DNA of 12,620 nucleotides from the NCBI GenBank assembly GCA_945874855.1, contig CAMCIP010000048.1:1-12620 (forward strand), written 5' to 3'. The notes below the pieces were generated by a model, which saw nothing but the letters and a program-made list of their open reading frames with translations, made no database searches and was not told the origin of the DNA. The DNA is from Brevundimonas vancanneytii. GTDB lineage: Bacteria; Pseudomonadota; Alphaproteobacteria; Caulobacterales; Caulobacteraceae. Shown piece after piece: positions 6,371 to 12,620 of the stretch. Position 1 is the first letter of the stretch, and each line of letters starts with the position of its first letter. A program made the translations under genes and the position numbers.

Positions 6371-6961
6371 ATGTCCATCACACCCATCTTCATCGCTGCG
6401 GCCCTTGCCCTTGTCGTGCAGGATCCGCCGCCGGGCGAGGTGATCTCCACAGCCCCGCGTCCCGCCTCGGCCGTCACCCCGACAGACGTCCCGCCGCCGG
6501 CGGCGTCCGGGGGCCTCGTCTGGTCTCGCACGCCGGTCGCGCCCGAGCCCCGACGCTATGGGCGACTCGGCGAGGCCGCGACGGCGGAACTGGAACGCCG
6601 GGACGCGGCGGGCGAGGACGGGTTCGATACCGCGTTCGCTGCCTCCCGGTCCGCATCGGCGGCGGCCGCCGCGCCCGCGCCGCCCCTGCCCCCCGAAGCC
6701 CTGGTCGACCCCGTCCGCTACGCGGCCGACCAGTGCCGCCCCCAGGTCCGTCCGGCGAGCGAGGACGTGGCTGACTGCTTCGACCGGATCGATCGGGCTG
6801 TGCGGGCTGAACAGAATGCCCGCGCCGCCGCCCGCCGCCCCCAGGTCCGCTGCAACAGCACCGCCTCCCGGGACGACGACCGCCGGACCTCGTCGACGTC
6901 CGGCAGCTGCAGCATCGGCACGGGTGATCCCGCGCTTCTGAATCGCGCTCTGGGCTGGTGA
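6371..6961 (+). CDS. Hypothetical secreted protein with four cysteines
   Basis: I do not recognise this 196-aa protein. Residues 1-16 (ITPIFIAAALALVV) form a hydrophobic N-terminus like a signal peptide, although no basic residue precedes it. A Pro/Ala-rich, probably disordered stretch (18-110) follows, with an acidic-basic patch YGRLGEAATAELERRD (63-78). The C-terminal part holds four cysteines: 122 (QCRPQ), 136 (DCFDRID), 161 (RCNST) and 180 (SCSIG), enough for two disulfides in the periplasm. An excellent ribosome site precedes the ATG. Its end is only 3 bp from the end of the convergent csbD gene. Function unknown; the gene call rests on the ribosome site, the signal-like start and the cysteine pattern. 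Confidence 0.75.
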   Translation: MSITPIFIAAALALVVQDPPPGEVISTAPRPASAVTPTDVPPPAASGGLVWSRTPVAPEPRRYGRLGEAATAELERRDAAGEDGFDTAFAASRSASAAAAAPAPPLPPEALVDPVRYAADQCRPQVRPASEDVADCFDRIDRAVRAEQNARAAARRPQVRCNSTASRDDDRRTSSTSGSCSIGTGDPALLNRALGW

Positions 6962-6964
6962 GCC

Positions 6965-7123
6965 TCAGTCCGTGCCGCGCACGGCGTCCTTGGTGCCGCC
7001 CACGGTGTTCTGGACCTTGCCTTCGGCCTGCAGCTTCTCGTCGCCGGTCACCTTGCCAACAGCTTCCTTGATGTTGCCGCCGGCCTGTCTGGCGGTGCCT
7101 TCGATGCGGTCATGATCGCGCAT
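6965..7123 (-). CDS. CsbD family stress protein
   Basis: A 52-aa hydrophilic protein of the CsbD family, which is commonly induced by general stress; the biochemical role is unknown. The family repeats are visible: DRIEGTARQAGGNIKEAVGK (5-24) followed by the GDEKLQAEGKVQNTVG region (27-42). It is slightly shorter than usual CsbD proteins (about 60-70 aa). The ATG at 7123 is chosen over an upstream in-frame ATG at 7162 because the family sequence starts there and GGGAGG (7134-7129) lies 5 nt before it. It is downstream of the Nudix gene on the same strand with a 58-bp gap, and a candidate stress sigma factor promoter lies at 7172-7196. Confidence 0.9.
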   Translation of the reverse strand: MRDHDRIEGTARQAGGNIKEAVGKVTGDEKLQAEGKVQNTVGGTKDAVRGTD

Positions 7124-7171
7124 GAATGCCTCCCGGATGACGCCACCACAGCGGCGGCGCATCAGGGAGAA

Positions 7172-7196
7172 AGCGACTGCATCAGGCGATCGTTCC
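7172..7196 (-). promoter_or_regulatory. Candidate EcfG/SigT-type promoter of csbD
   Basis: On the minus strand GGAAC (7196-7192), 16 bases, then CGCT (7175-7172). The alphaproteobacterial general-stress sigma factor consensus, as I know it, is GGAAC-N16/17-CGTT, so one position differs. The element overlaps the end of the Nudix gene and would start transcription roughly 40 bases before the csbD ATG. The target, a CsbD gene, fits a general-stress regulon. Confidence 0.45.
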
Positions 7197-7661
7197 GTAC
7201 GGCACCGCTTCGCTCCCCCCTCTCATCCAGACCGTCACCGCCCAGGCGTGGGCGTCATGGCGCAGGGACGTCACGGCGCGCTGCGGGGGCAGCCAGACCA
7301 GCTCGTGGTCGGCCTCAACCTTGGCGGCCGGATCCAGCTCCAGTTGCGCCGCGGTCCAGAAACCGCCGACATTGTTGATCGGCGCGCCGTCGGTCTTGCG
7401 AAAGTACTGGCCGGCCTCGGCGATGCGGGCGAGCGGGCGAACCGTCATGCCCGCTTCCTCCACGAATTCACGGACCAGGGCCTCGACCTCGGTTTCGTCG
7501 CCGTCGACCGCACCGCCAGGCAGGTCGAGATAGCTGGCCGGACCCCGCTCGACCCTTACGCAGGCCAGCAGGCCATCGTGGATCACAAGACCGAAGGCCG
7601 TGCGCCGCAATCTGTGCGACACGCCGGGCTCGGCCGATCCGAACTGCAGGTGCGGCGTCAC
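7182..7661 (-). CDS. Nudix hydrolase
   Basis: A 159-aa Nudix protein that would hydrolyse a nucleoside diphosphate linked to another moiety. The complete Nudix box GX5EX7REUXEEXGU spans residues 50-72: Gly50, Glu56, Arg64-Glu65 and Glu68-Glu69, ending with Gly71-Met72; only the U position after RE is Phe rather than Leu/Ile/Val. The N-terminus FGSAEPGVSHRLRRTAFGLV (7-26) fits a Nudix subfamily that begins with FG-x-PEPG. The start is GTG at 7661, whose last two bases overlap the TGA of a possible 29-codon ORF (GTGA). No Shine-Dalgarno precedes it, so coupling is likely. The substrate is unknown. csbD follows on the same strand. Confidence 0.92.
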   Translation of the reverse strand: MTPHLQFGSAEPGVSHRLRRTAFGLVIHDGLLACVRVERGPASYLDLPGGAVDGDETEVEALVREFVEEAGMTVRPLARIAEAGQYFRKTDGAPINNVGGFWTAAQLELDPAAKVEADHELVWLPPQRAVTSLRHDAHAWAVTVWMRGGSEAVPYGTIA

Positions 7662-7747
7662 AGGTCGAAGGCCGGCCGCACGCCCTGGTACCGGTTGCCC
7701 GGAACCAGGGCGGGGGTGGACAGGATGCGGCGCGGAGACGGGCTCAT
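7658..7747 (-). CDS. Possible 29-residue small ORF coupled to the Nudix gene
   Basis: Reading the minus strand from ATG 7747 gives 29 residues beginning MSPSPRRIL and ending RPAFDL, then TGA (7660-7658). The stop overlaps the GTG start of the Nudix gene as GTGA. The frame is open back to a TAA at 7822-7820, and the ATG is the only ordinary start I found in it. There is no clear ribosome site. It has no membrane segment and no motif I recognise. It could be a short coupled leader, the remnant of a lost gene, or chance. Confidence 0.35.
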   Translation of the reverse strand: MSPSPRRILSTPALVPGNRYQGVRPAFDL

Positions 7748-7802
7748 GGCCGTGCAGGATCGTCGCGCCGCGCGGGCAAGTAAAGCTGGGCCGAACGAAA
7801 CC

Positions 7803-7834
7803 TTCGCCGGGTCATGGGATTAAGGTATAGGTAA
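7803..7834 (+). promoter_or_regulatory. Candidate promoter with CtrA-like motif before the 2-TM protein
   Basis: TTCGCC (7803-7808), 17 bases, then TATAGG (7826-7831) make a weak sigma-70-like pair, which would start a short leader ahead of the ribosome site GGGGGA (7851-7856) and ATG 7865. Overlapping it is TTAA-N7-GTAA (7820-7834), seven of eight bases of the CtrA box TTAA-N7-TTAA. Overlap with the -10 would suggest repression rather than activation. The rest of the divergent gap (7748-7864) shows nothing clear. Confidence 0.35.
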
Positions 7835-7864
7835 CCCTCAAGTCGCTTTCGGGGGATCGACGCG

Positions 7865-8572
7865 ATGGTGTGGTGGTGGTGGATTCTGCCGACGGCAGTC
7901 GGCGTGATCGGCAGTGTGTTTCTGCTCAGTGGGCTGGCGTCGATTTTTCGCGGCCGGTTCATGTCGGGGGGGCTCGGAGCCGTCGGCGGCGGGGGCCTTG
8001 TGGCCGCCGCGGTGATCGCCACCCTGCTGGCCCTGAACGTCCAGACTTGGTCCCGCCTGACCTATGAGCGGCCGGTCGCCACGATCCGCACCAAACAGCT
8101 GGGCCCGCAGTATTTCGAGGCCACCCTGACCCAGCCCGCCGCGACGGAGGACGGCCAGCCCGTCGTTGGCGTCTATCCGATGCACGGCGACGAATGGCGT
8201 CTGGAGGCGCAGGTCCTGCGCTGGAAGCCCTGGGCCAACGTCCTTGGCCTCGACACCCAGTACCGCCTGGACCGGCTGTCGGGACGGTATCAGAGCATCG
8301 AGCAGGAGCGGACCGCGATCCGCAGCGTGCATGCGGTCAAGGGTGGCGATCCCGGTCCCGACCTGCCCTGGTCGATCAGCGCCTGGGACACGGCCCGCAA
8401 ATACCGCCGCTGGGTCGACGCGGTCGACACCCTGTACGGCGGCGGGGCCTATATGCCGATGGGCGACGGGGCCGAATACGAGGTCTGGATCACCCAGTCC
8501 GGTCTGGTCGCCCGCCCCGTCAACGCCCAGGCCCGCGACGCCGCCGCCGGCGGCTGGACCGAGGCGGAGTAG
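7865..8572 (+). CDS. Two-TM membrane protein of unknown function
   Basis: A 235-aa protein with two membrane segments at the N-terminus: about residues 4-27, after a striking run of four tryptophans, and about 35-58, preceded by a Gly-rich stretch. The remaining ~175 residues are soluble, with NVQTWSRLTYERPVA (58-72), GDEWRLEAQVLRWKPWANVLGLD (108-130), YRLDRLSGRY (133-142), YGGGAYMPMGDG (191-202) and QSGLVARP (211-218). I remember similar sequences in other Proteobacteria, sometimes labelled 'cation/multidrug efflux pump'; two TM helices do not support that label. The ribosome site GGGGGA lies 8 nt before the ATG. The gene ends 12 bp from the end of the convergent flhA with no visible terminator. 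Function unknown. Confidence 0.85.
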   Translation: MVWWWWILPTAVGVIGSVFLLSGLASIFRGRFMSGGLGAVGGGGLVAAAVIATLLALNVQTWSRLTYERPVATIRTKQLGPQYFEATLTQPAATEDGQPVVGVYPMHGDEWRLEAQVLRWKPWANVLGLDTQYRLDRLSGRYQSIEQERTAIRSVHAVKGGDPGPDLPWSISAWDTARKYRRWVDAVDTLYGGGAYMPMGDGAEYEVWITQSGLVARPVNAQARDAAAGGWTEAE

Positions 8573-8584
8573 CCACCAGGGGCG

Positions 8585-10696
8585 TTAGAGACTCCCCACC
8601 GTCCGCAGCCGCGCGCGCGGGTGGACCTCGTTCTGGCTCATGACGACGGTCTGGCCCCGGAAGCGCTCGATGATCGACCGGACATAGGGCCGGATCTGCG
8701 GACCGGTCAGCAGCACGGCCGTCTCACCCGCCATGGCGGCGCGTTCGAACACGTCGCGCACCACGCGGATGAAGTCCTGCAGGCGCGACGGGGCCATGGC
8801 CAGCTGCCGGTCGTCGCCCTGCCCCACCAGGCTTTCGGCGAAGGCCTGCTCCCATTCCGGCGACAGGGTCACGATCGGCAGGGCGCCGTCCTCGCCGCGA
8901 TGTTGCCAGCACAGCTGGCGCGCCAGCCGGGTGCGGACATGTTCGACCAGACCGGTCACCGAGGTGGTGTGCGGGGCCGCCTCCGCCAGACCCTCCAGGA
9001 TCGAGGCCAGGTCCCGGATCGACACCCGCTCGCGCAACAGGGCCTGCAGCACCCGCTGAAGGGTCGTGACCGTCACCGCCGAGGGGATCAGTTCGTCGAC
9101 CAGCTGCTTCTCTTCGCCCTCCAGCCCGTTCAGCAGCTTCTGCACCTCCGCATAGGACAGCAGGTCGGCCATGTTCTCCTTCAGGATCTCGGTCAGATGG
9201 GTGGTCAGCACCGTCGAGGGATCGACGATGGTATAGCCGCGGAAGGTCGCCTCTTCCCTCAGGCTCTCGTCGATCCAGGTGGCGGGCAGGCCGAAGGCCG
9301 GTTCGCGCGTGTGCTCGCCCGGCAGTTCGACCTGACGACCGGCCGGATCCATGGCCAGCAGCTGGCCCAGCCGCACCTCGCCCGCCCCGGCCTCCATCTC
9401 CTTGATGCGGATGGCATAGCCCTGGGTGCCGAGCCGCATGTTGTCGAGGATGCGCACTGCCGGCATGACGAAGCCATACTCCTGCGCCAGCGACCGGCGC
9501 AGCGCCCGGACCTGGTCCGTCAGCCGCCGTCCCTCCAGTTCATTGATCAGCGACAGCAGGGAATAGCCCAGCTCGATCTTGACCTCGTCGATGTTCAGCG
9601 CGGTGGAGATCGGTTCCTCGACGTCCGGCCGGGGTCCGGCCGCGGCGGCCGCCACCTCGGCGTCCGTCGGCTTGGGCCGGAGCTTCTCGCGCCCCAGCCT
9701 CCACGCCATGAAGCCCGCGCCCAGCGACAGGGCCGCGAAGGGCAGCAGGGGCATGCCCGGGATGAGGCCGATCAGGCCGGAGGCAGCCGAGACCACGCCC
9801 AGCGACACCGGATTGGTCGCCAGCTGCGCCACCAGCGCCTTGTCCGCCGAGCCTTCGACGCCGGCCTTGGAGACCAGAAAGCCCGCGGCGATCGACACGA
9901 TCAGGGCCGGCACCTGGGTGACCAGACCGTCGCCGACCGTCAGCAGGACATAGCTGTTGGCCGCGTCGCCGGCCGACATACTGTGCTGGATCACCCCGAT
10001 CAGGATACCGCCAATGGCATTGATCGCGGTGATGATCAGACCAGCGACGGCGTCGCCGCGCACGAATTTCGACGCACCGTCCATGGCCCCGAAGAAGGTC
10101 GATTCCTGCTCCAGCTCCTTGCGGCGCAGCTTCGCCTGATCCTCGTTGATCAGCCCGGACGACAGATCGGCGTCGATCGCCATCTGCTTGCCGGGCATGG
10201 AATCGAGGGTGAAGCGCGCGCTGACCTCGGCGATCCGGGTCGAACCCTTGGTGATGACGACGAAATTCACCACCAGCAGGATGATGAAGATGATGATCCC
10301 GATGATGAAGCTGCCGCTCATCATCAGGCTGCCGAAGGCCTGGATGACCTGACCGGCGCCGTCCGGGCCTTCGTGGCCGTGGCTCAGCACCAGCCGGGTG
10401 GAGGCCAGGTTCAAGCCCAGCCGGAACAGGGTCGAGACCAGCAGGACGGTCGGAAAGATGGCGAAGTCCAGCGGCCGCTTCATCAACAGCGCCGTCATCA
10501 GGATCAGCACGCTGGACACCAGGGAGATGGCCAGCAGCAGGTCCAGAAGCATGCTGGGGATCGGCAGGATCAGCAGCATGACGATGCCGATCACGCCGGC
10601 CGCCATGAAGACCTCGCCGCGCGCAAACCAGCCGCGCACCTCGCGCCCCGTCGGCCGCGCCATGCCGTCGCGCATCAGGGCGGGAGCATCGGTCAT
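8585..10696 (-). CDS. flhA: Flagellar export gate protein FlhA
   Basis: FlhA, 703 aa, is the large ring-forming subunit of the flagellar type III export gate; its cytoplasmic domain docks chaperone-substrate complexes. The N-terminal half carries about eight hydrophobic segments (roughly 28-70, 78-104, 127-149, 216-240, 249-275, 298-332). The FHIPEP signature is seen in RPLDFAIFPTVLLV (74-87) and FRLGLNLASTRLVL (91-104). The conserved cytoplasmic loop KGSTRIAEVSARFTLDSMPGK (150-170) to FVRGDAVAGL (211-220) is intact. A Pro/Ala-rich linker (340-362) leads to the C-terminal domain, which ends in HPRARLRTVGSL (692-703). Start ATG 10696 overlaps the beta-lactamase stop as ATGA; no Shine-Dalgarno is visible, so translational coupling is expected. 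TAA stop. It is in the flagellar operon with flbD. Confidence 0.97.
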   Translation of the reverse strand: MTDAPALMRDGMARPTGREVRGWFARGEVFMAAGVIGIVMLLILPIPSMLLDLLLAISLVSSVLILMTALLMKRPLDFAIFPTVLLVSTLFRLGLNLASTRLVLSHGHEGPDGAGQVIQAFGSLMMSGSFIIGIIIFIILLVVNFVVITKGSTRIAEVSARFTLDSMPGKQMAIDADLSSGLINEDQAKLRRKELEQESTFFGAMDGASKFVRGDAVAGLIITAINAIGGILIGVIQHSMSAGDAANSYVLLTVGDGLVTQVPALIVSIAAGFLVSKAGVEGSADKALVAQLATNPVSLGVVSAASGLIGLIPGMPLLPFAALSLGAGFMAWRLGREKLRPKPTDAEVAAAAAGPRPDVEEPISTALNIDEVKIELGYSLLSLINELEGRRLTDQVRALRRSLAQEYGFVMPAVRILDNMRLGTQGYAIRIKEMEAGAGEVRLGQLLAMDPAGRQVELPGEHTREPAFGLPATWIDESLREEATFRGYTIVDPSTVLTTHLTEILKENMADLLSYAEVQKLLNGLEGEEKQLVDELIPSAVTVTTLQRVLQALLRERVSIRDLASILEGLAEAAPHTTSVTGLVEHVRTRLARQLCWQHRGEDGALPIVTLSPEWEQAFAESLVGQGDDRQLAMAPSRLQDFIRVVRDVFERAAMAGETAVLLTGPQIRPYVRSIIERFRGQTVVMSQNEVHPRARLRTVGSL

Positions 10697-11583
10697 GCGC
10701 CGTGGCCGAGAGCGGCAAGGGTCAGCCGCGTCGCCTCGGCGATCACGGCCTCATTCTCGGCGTCCGAAGAGGCCCGCACGCCGTGGTAGTAGACGGCGAG
10801 CGTGATCGGCGCGCCGGCGGGCGGATAGAGCAGACCGATGTCGTTGGTCGGTCCATAGCCGCCGGTGCCGGTCTTGTGCGCGACCCGCCAGCCGGCGGGG
10901 ACGCCGGCCTTGATACGGCCCAGGCCGGTCGGCGAGTCGAACATCCATCCGAGCAGCTTGTCCCGGAACGCCGGCGACAGCGGCGTGCCGGGATCGAGGA
11001 ACAGCCGCTGCAGGTTCAGCCGCGAGCGGGCCGGCTCGATAGTGTCCTTGTCCCCGTCAAGCCGGTTCATCTCCGGCTCGAAGCGGTCGACGCGGGTGCT
11101 GTCGTCGCCGATGGACCGGTAGAAGTCCCGCATCGCGTCCAGTCCACCCAGCGCCTTCAGCAGCAGATTCGCCGCCGGATTGTCGCTGACTTCGACTGTC
11201 CCCTTCATCAGCGCCTCGACGCTCAGGGAACTCCCCACCGCGGGCTCCGTGATCGGGGCGTGGTTGATCATGTCGGCGGCGGTGATCGGGACCTCGCGAT
11301 CGAGGCGCTCCTGACCGGCCTGGACTCGCAGCAGGGTCGCCGCGGCGAGATACATCTTGAACGTCGAGCAGTAGACGAACCGCTCGCCTTCCCGCCAGTT
11401 CACCGCACCCTTCTCGCTGAAGGCGCTGAGGCCCAACCGCCCGCCGTGCCTGGCCTCGAGCGCGCTGAAGTCGACCCGGACGTTCGGCACGATCATGACG
11501 GGCGACGCCTGCGGGGGATCCTGCCGCTCGCACGCGGTCAGTCCAACGGCTCCCAGCCCGGTCAGGACGCGTCTGCGGTCCAT
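10693..11583 (-). CDS. Class A serine beta-lactamase, putative lipoprotein
   Basis: A 296-aa class A (Ambler) beta-lactamase that would open beta-lactam rings in the periplasm. All catalytic motifs are in place: STFK (73-76, nucleophile Ser73), SDN (133-135), EPEMN (169-173, general base Glu169; Met replaces the usual Leu of ExxLN) and KTG (237-239). The N-terminus MDRRRVLTGLGAVGLTAC has an arginine run that could act as a Tat signal and a lipobox LTAC (15-18), so membrane anchoring through Cys18 is likely. The frame opens 26 codons earlier inside flbD, but the ATG at 11583 is preceded by GAGGA (10 nt) and AGGAG (1 nt) and starts the signal peptide. It lies 13 bp after flbD and overlaps flhA by four bases. 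I cannot assign a named allele or a substrate range. Confidence 0.95.
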   Translation of the reverse strand: MDRRRVLTGLGAVGLTACERQDPPQASPVMIVPNVRVDFSALEARHGGRLGLSAFSEKGAVNWREGERFVYCSTFKMYLAAATLLRVQAGQERLDREVPITAADMINHAPITEPAVGSSLSVEALMKGTVEVSDNPAANLLLKALGGLDAMRDFYRSIGDDSTRVDRFEPEMNRLDGDKDTIEPARSRLNLQRLFLDPGTPLSPAFRDKLLGWMFDSPTGLGRIKAGVPAGWRVAHKTGTGGYGPTNDIGLLYPPAGAPITLAVYYHGVRASSDAENEAVIAEATRLTLAALGHGA

Positions 11584-11598
11584 TCTCCTGTTTTCCTC
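11584..11598 (-). promoter_or_regulatory. Ribosome-binding site of the beta-lactamase gene
   Basis: GAGGA (11598-11594) begins inside the flbD stop codon and lies 10 nt before ATG 11583; a second element AGGAG (11589-11585) is too close to be useful alone. This fixes the start inside the 13-bp gap to flbD. I see no promoter in the gap. Confidence 0.6.
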
Positions 11599-12620
11599 AG
11601 GCCGCGTAGCCGGCGGCCACGCCCGACTGGGGCGCGGGGATCGTCGTGCCCTCGTCGGCATATTCGTTCAGCTTGTTGCGCAGGGTGCGGATGGAGATGC
11701 CGAGGATGGTCGCCGCATGGGTGCGGTTGCCCAGGCAGTGGGTCAGGGTGTCGAGGATCAGCGCCTTCTCCATCTGGGCCACGGTCTGGCCCACCGCGGC
11801 GCGGCTGATGGCGTCAGCGGTCTGGGCCGCGCGTCCGGCGGGGCCGGCGTCATAGCTCGAGCCGGTCAGCGGCCGGCCGTCGGGCAGGCGGATGGCGTCG
11901 ACGTCGATCTCCGGACCGGTGGCCAGCAGCACGGCGCGGTGCATGGCGTTTTCCAGCTCGCGCACATTGCCGGTCCAGCGGTGCCCGGCCAGGGCGCGAC
12001 GGGCCGCCTCCCCGATCGGGCGTACCGGCACGCCGTTGGCGGCCGCATATTTGCGCACGAAATGCTCCGACAGCACGGCGATGTCGCCCGGCCGCTCGCG
12101 CAGGGCCGGCAGGCGCAGGTTCACGACGTTCAGCCGGTACAGCAGGTCCTCGCGGAACGTGCCCTCGGCCACCGACTTGGCGAGATCGCGGTTGGAGGTG
12201 GCGATGATGCGGATGTTGACCGGCACGGGCTTGCCGCCGCCGACACGGTCGATCACCCGCTCCTGGATGGCGCGCAGCAGCTTGGCCTGCAGTCGGGTGT
12301 CCATCTCCGAGATTTCGTCCAGCAGGAGCGTGCCGCCGTCCGCCTCCTCGAACTTGCCGATGCGGCGCGCCACAGCCCCGGTGAAGGCCCCCTTCTCATG
12401 GCCGAAGAGTTCGGATTCCAGCAGGTTGTCGGGGATGGCGGCGCAGTTGACGCTGATGAAGGGCCGTTCGGCGCGCCTGGAGCCGGCGTGGAGGTAACGG
12501 GCCATCACCTCCTTGCCGACGCCGCTTTCGCCGGTGATCAGGATGGAGGCCTCGGACCGGGCGACCTGGTCGGCCAGCATGATGACCGCCTTCATCGACG
12601 GATCGGCCGAGATCAGCGGG
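11597..12620 (-). CDS. flbD: Sigma-54-dependent flagellar regulator FlbD, 5' end beyond window
   Basis: Enhancer-binding activator of sigma-54 RNA polymerase; in Caulobacter, FlbD drives late flagellar genes and represses the early fliF promoter. The last 340 residues are visible. Counting from the Met encoded at 12595 (the reading frame continues upstream to the edge): Walker A GESGVGKE (22-29), the sigma-54 contact loop GAFTGA (69-74), Walker B GGTLLLDE (87-94), arginine-finger region FREDLLYRLN (147-156) and WTGNVRELE (207-215). A Fis-type helix-turn-helix, CLGNRTHAATILGISIRTLR (287-306), ends the DNA-binding part. The helix-turn-helix wording matches FlbD of Caulobacterales as I recall it, so the symbol is given. 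The N-terminal receiver-like part lies beyond the right edge. bla and flhA follow closely. Confidence 0.93.
   Translation of the reverse strand, partial: PLISADPSMKAVIMLADQVARSEASILITGESGVGKEVMARYLHAGSRRAERPFISVNCAAIPDNLLESELFGHEKGAFTGAVARRIGKFEEADGGTLLLDEISEMDTRLQAKLLRAIQERVIDRVGGGKPVPVNIRIIATSNRDLAKSVAEGTFREDLLYRLNVVNLRLPALRERPGDIAVLSEHFVRKYAAANGVPVRPIGEAARRALAGHRWTGNVRELENAMHRAVLLATGPEIDVDAIRLPDGRPLTGSSYDAGPAGRAAQTADAISRAAVGQTVAQMEKALILDTLTHCLGNRTHAATILGISIRTLRNKLNEYADEGTTIPAPQSGVAAGYAA

Noticed and set aside
7141..7159. Imperfect GC-rich dyad in the Nudix-csbD gap
   Set aside because: One mismatch in seven pairs and no T-run; too weak to call a terminator.
8621..10789. A 722-codon open frame on the plus strand opposite flhA
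   Set aside because: It is antisense to a complete FlhA, its translation is rich in His, Gln, Asp and Arg with no motifs, and such mirror frames are normal in GC-rich coding DNA.
10693..11583. Beta-lactamase as part of a recently acquired mobile resistance cassette
   Set aside because: No transposase, integrase, attC site or terminal repeats are visible, its base composition matches the neighbours, and it is fitted into the operon by a four-base overlap.
10693..11661. Longer beta-lactamase start at 11661 inside flbD
   Set aside because: It adds 26 Arg/Pro-rich residues before a clear lipoprotein signal peptide, whereas ATG 11583 has a well-placed ribosome site.
10702..11808. A 368-codon plus-strand frame opposite the beta-lactamase
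   Set aside because: Antisense to a class A beta-lactamase with every catalytic motif; no family resemblance of its own.

Overview
The window is high-GC DNA that I would place in the Caulobacterales (Alphaproteobacteria), most likely Brevundimonas or a close relative. This rests on the codon bias, on an flbD gene (the Caulobacter-type sigma-54 flagellar activator) close to flhA, and on an xseB-ispA-dxs isoprenoid cluster. The genus is an inference. No rRNA, tRNA, CRISPR array, insertion sequence or prophage gene was recognised. The sequence looks like ordinary chromosome.

Left part (1-4510, all minus strand): reading right to left, an HDAC-superfamily amidohydrolase, a histidine phosphatase, xseB (exonuclease VII small subunit), csaA (tRNA-binding-domain chaperone-like protein), ispA (short-chain polyprenyl diphosphate synthase) and dxs (DXP synthase, cut by the left edge). 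xseB, csaA and ispA overlap by one to four bases, and dxs follows after 42 bp. This forms a compact isoprenoid-precursor operon: Dxs starts the MEP pathway and IspA condenses its C5 products into C10/C15 diphosphates. A hairpin separates the phosphatase from xseB.

Middle (4511-8572): divergent from the HDAC gene runs a plus-strand series of a GNAT acetyltransferase, a VWA (CoxE-like) protein and a small secreted cysteine-containing hypothetical protein. A minus-strand pair follows, Nudix hydrolase then CsbD. The Nudix gene overlaps a possible 29-codon small ORF, and csbD has a candidate general-stress sigma factor promoter upstream. After them comes a plus-strand two-TM hypothetical protein with a candidate promoter and a CtrA-like motif upstream.

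Right part (8585-12620, minus strand): reading right to left, flbD (5' end beyond the window), a class A serine beta-lactamase that looks like a lipoprotein, and flhA. This is the most striking arrangement in the window. The beta-lactamase has its own Shine-Dalgarno 13 bp after flbD, and its stop overlaps the flhA start (ATGA). flhA has no recognisable ribosome-binding site, so a flagellar export-gate gene appears translationally coupled to a beta-lactamase gene in a flagellar operon.

No wholly new multi-gene system is evident. The best candidates for follow-up are the flbD-bla-flhA operon, the small ORF before the Nudix gene, and the regulatory motifs at csbD and at 7820-7834.
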